The notes under the pieces were generated by a model. That model saw only the letters and a program-made list of their open reading frames with translations. It was not told the DNA's origin and made no database searches. Positions 62,820 through 64,000 of a stretch of 64,000 bases of DNA are shown here, piece after piece. Each line of letters begins with the position of its first letter. Position 1 is the first letter of the stretch. The stretch is from Ferrovum sp. PN-J185 (GTDB taxonomy: Bacteria > Pseudomonadota > Gammaproteobacteria > Burkholderiales > Ferrovaceae): the NCBI RefSeq assembly GCF_001581925.1, contig NZ_LQZA01000001.1:124001-188000 (forward strand). Direction: 5' to 3'. Position numbers and translations under genes: made by a program.

Positions 62820-64000
62820 ATGTGCGGTATTGTAGGGGCCATCAGTCGTCAGAATATTGTTCCAATTTTAGTGGAAGGATTAAAAAAACTAGAATATCGT
62901 GGTTATGATTCAGCAGGTCTAGCGGTCATTCATAACAAGCAATTAGGGCGAGTGAGAAGCACGGGTCGCGTTAAACAACTTGAAGAGGAAGTAGTTAAGC
63001 ATCATATTACTGGATCAATTGGTATTGCTCATACCCGCTGGGCAACCCATGGAGTACCCTCAGAACGCAACGCCCATCCACATATAAGTCTAGATGGTTT
63101 GGCAGTAGTTCATAATGGTATTATCGAAAATTACGAAGCATTACGCCATCAATTGCAGGAAATGGGTTATGTGTTTACCTCTGAAACTGACACAGAAGTT
63201 ATCGCTCACCTGATTCATTCCTTTTATCGCCAACATCATCAGTTGAATTTAGCAGTTAGAGAGGCACTCGCTCGTCTTCAAGGCGCTTATGCCATTGCTG
63301 TAATGGTGGAAGATCAACCAGAGCAACTCATTGCCGCACGCCTTGGTAGCCCTCTTTTAATTGGTATTGGTGAGGAGGGTTATTATTTGGCATCTGATGC
63401 ATCGGCGTTAATCAGCGTGACTCAAAAGATGCTCTATCTTGAAGAAGGGGATGTCGTTGAATTAACACTTAATGGTTATCACATAACAGACAGACAGGGC
63501 AGTGAAGTTGAGCGCGTCATGCACATTAGTGAGCTCTCACCTGATAACGTTGAGTTGGGGCCTTATCAGCATTATATGCAAAAGGAGATTGCAGAACAGC
63601 CACGCGCCATTACCGATACCGTAGAAAAAATAGTGGGGGTAGGCTTTACTCCCGATCTTTTTGGAGAGAGGGCCAATGAAGTATTCTCACACATCAAAGG
63701 GGTGATGATACTTGCCTGTGGCACAAGTTATCATGCAGGTCTTGTGGCACGTTATTGGTTTGAACAGATTACTCACTTACCTTGTATTGTTGAGGTAGCC
63801 AGTGAATACCGTTATCGTATTTCTGTTCCGCAGCCTGATTTTTTAGTAATAACTATTTCACAATCTGGTGAAACGGCGGATACCCAAGCTGCTCTTAAAC
63901 ACGCTAAAGCATTAGGTCATCATCATACTTTAACCATTTGTAATGTGCCTGAAAGTGCTTTAGTTAGACAGTCTCAATTCTCTTTCTTAACCCGTGCAGG
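62820..64000 (+). CDS. glmS: Glutamine-fructose-6-phosphate aminotransferase (3' end outside window)
   Basis: First 393 codons, frame open to the window end. N-terminal glutaminase domain starting MCGIVGAISRQN, whose Cys2 is the nucleophile, with HTRWATHG near residue 70 and SETDTEVIAHLI near residue 121. The first SIS isomerase domain begins at MQKEIAEQPRAI near residue 257 and includes LACGTSYHAGLVARYW near residue 299 and ISQSGETADT near residue 345. It makes glucosamine-6-phosphate for cell-wall synthesis. The second SIS domain lies beyond the window. Confidence 0.96.
   Translation, partial: MCGIVGAISRQNIVPILVEGLKKLEYRGYDSAGLAVIHNKQLGRVRSTGRVKQLEEEVVKHHITGSIGIAHTRWATHGVPSERNAHPHISLDGLAVVHNGIIENYEALRHQLQEMGYVFTSETDTEVIAHLIHSFYRQHHQLNLAVREALARLQGAYAIAVMVEDQPEQLIAARLGSPLLIGIGEEGYYLASDASALISVTQKMLYLEEGDVVELTLNGYHITDRQGSEVERVMHISELSPDNVELGPYQHYMQKEIAEQPRAITDTVEKIVGVGFTPDLFGERANEVFSHIKGVMILACGTSYHAGLVARYWFEQITHLPCIVEVASEYRYRISVPQPDFLVITISQSGETADTQAALKHAKALGHHHTLTICNVPESALVRQSQFSFLTRA

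Noticed and set aside
1..64000. CRISPR arrays, prophage or conjugative modules
   Set aside because: No regularly spaced repeats, phage structural genes or transfer genes were seen anywhere in the window.

Overview
The window looks like chromosomal DNA of a low-GC (low forties percent by eye) betaproteobacterium. The support is a Ralstonia/Cupriavidus-type soluble formate dehydrogenase operon (fdsGBA-fdhD-fdsD), a nuoG-to-nuoN operon followed by nudF, an AaeXAB-type efflux operon, and the styles of RlmD, HtpG and QueE. An acidophilic iron oxidiser of the Ferrovum type would fit the low GC and the organic-acid detoxification theme, but nothing here proves genus.

Layout. 1-9.7 kb: 3' part of the complex I operon (nuoG C-terminus, nuoHIJKLMN) and nudF. 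9.7-17.2 kb: htpG, a three-gene cluster (beta-propeller, polysaccharide deacetylase, sterol desaturase-like), a Nudix hydrolase, rlmD and a BI-1 membrane protein. 17.4-22 kb: an accessory island beside tRNA-Ser(TGA), with an intact ISL3-family element, a decayed two-partner-secretion exoprotein, a broken IS3-family element and a truncated orphan gene. 22-29.9 kb: housekeeping and repair (alkA, carbonic anhydrase, phhB, mutM, queuosine-precursor transporter, selO, flavoprotein, gloA, CDGSH protein, MarR). 30-35 kb: an OFA-family transporter, a nitroreductase, a GST, a GNAT-fold protein and a ModE-like regulator. 35.4-46.5 kb: formate/oxalate region: fds operon, a second OFA transporter, a formyl-THF hydrolase-like protein, oxalyl-CoA decarboxylase and a Crp/Fnr regulator. 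46.6-51.7 kb: marR-nodT-aaeB-aaeX-aaeA efflux operon. 51.7-54.8 kb: remains of toxin-antitoxin modules and an IS3 element around tRNA-Ser(GCT) and lysC. 54.9-64 kb: radical SAM gene, tRNA-Arg, Sel1 and rhomboid genes, queCDE, rppH, ahpCF and the start of glmS.

How it fits together. Oxalate would enter by the OFA antiporter and be activated and decarboxylated by Oxc. The resulting formyl unit or formate would be oxidised by the Fds NAD+-linked dehydrogenase, feeding NADH to complex I. I found TTGAT-N4-ATCAA-type boxes upstream of all three oxalate-cluster genes, and the neighbouring Crp/Fnr protein carries an FNR-type ETLSR recognition helix but none of FNR's iron-sulphur cysteines. This looks like a local, oxygen-cluster-independent regulon and is the most interesting signal in the window. 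The formyl-THF hydrolase-like gene, placed where a formyl-CoA transferase might be expected, has its ribosome binding site inside a long inverted repeat. The formate dehydrogenase sulfurtransferase gene fdhD is frameshifted, which, if real, should compromise the formate branch.
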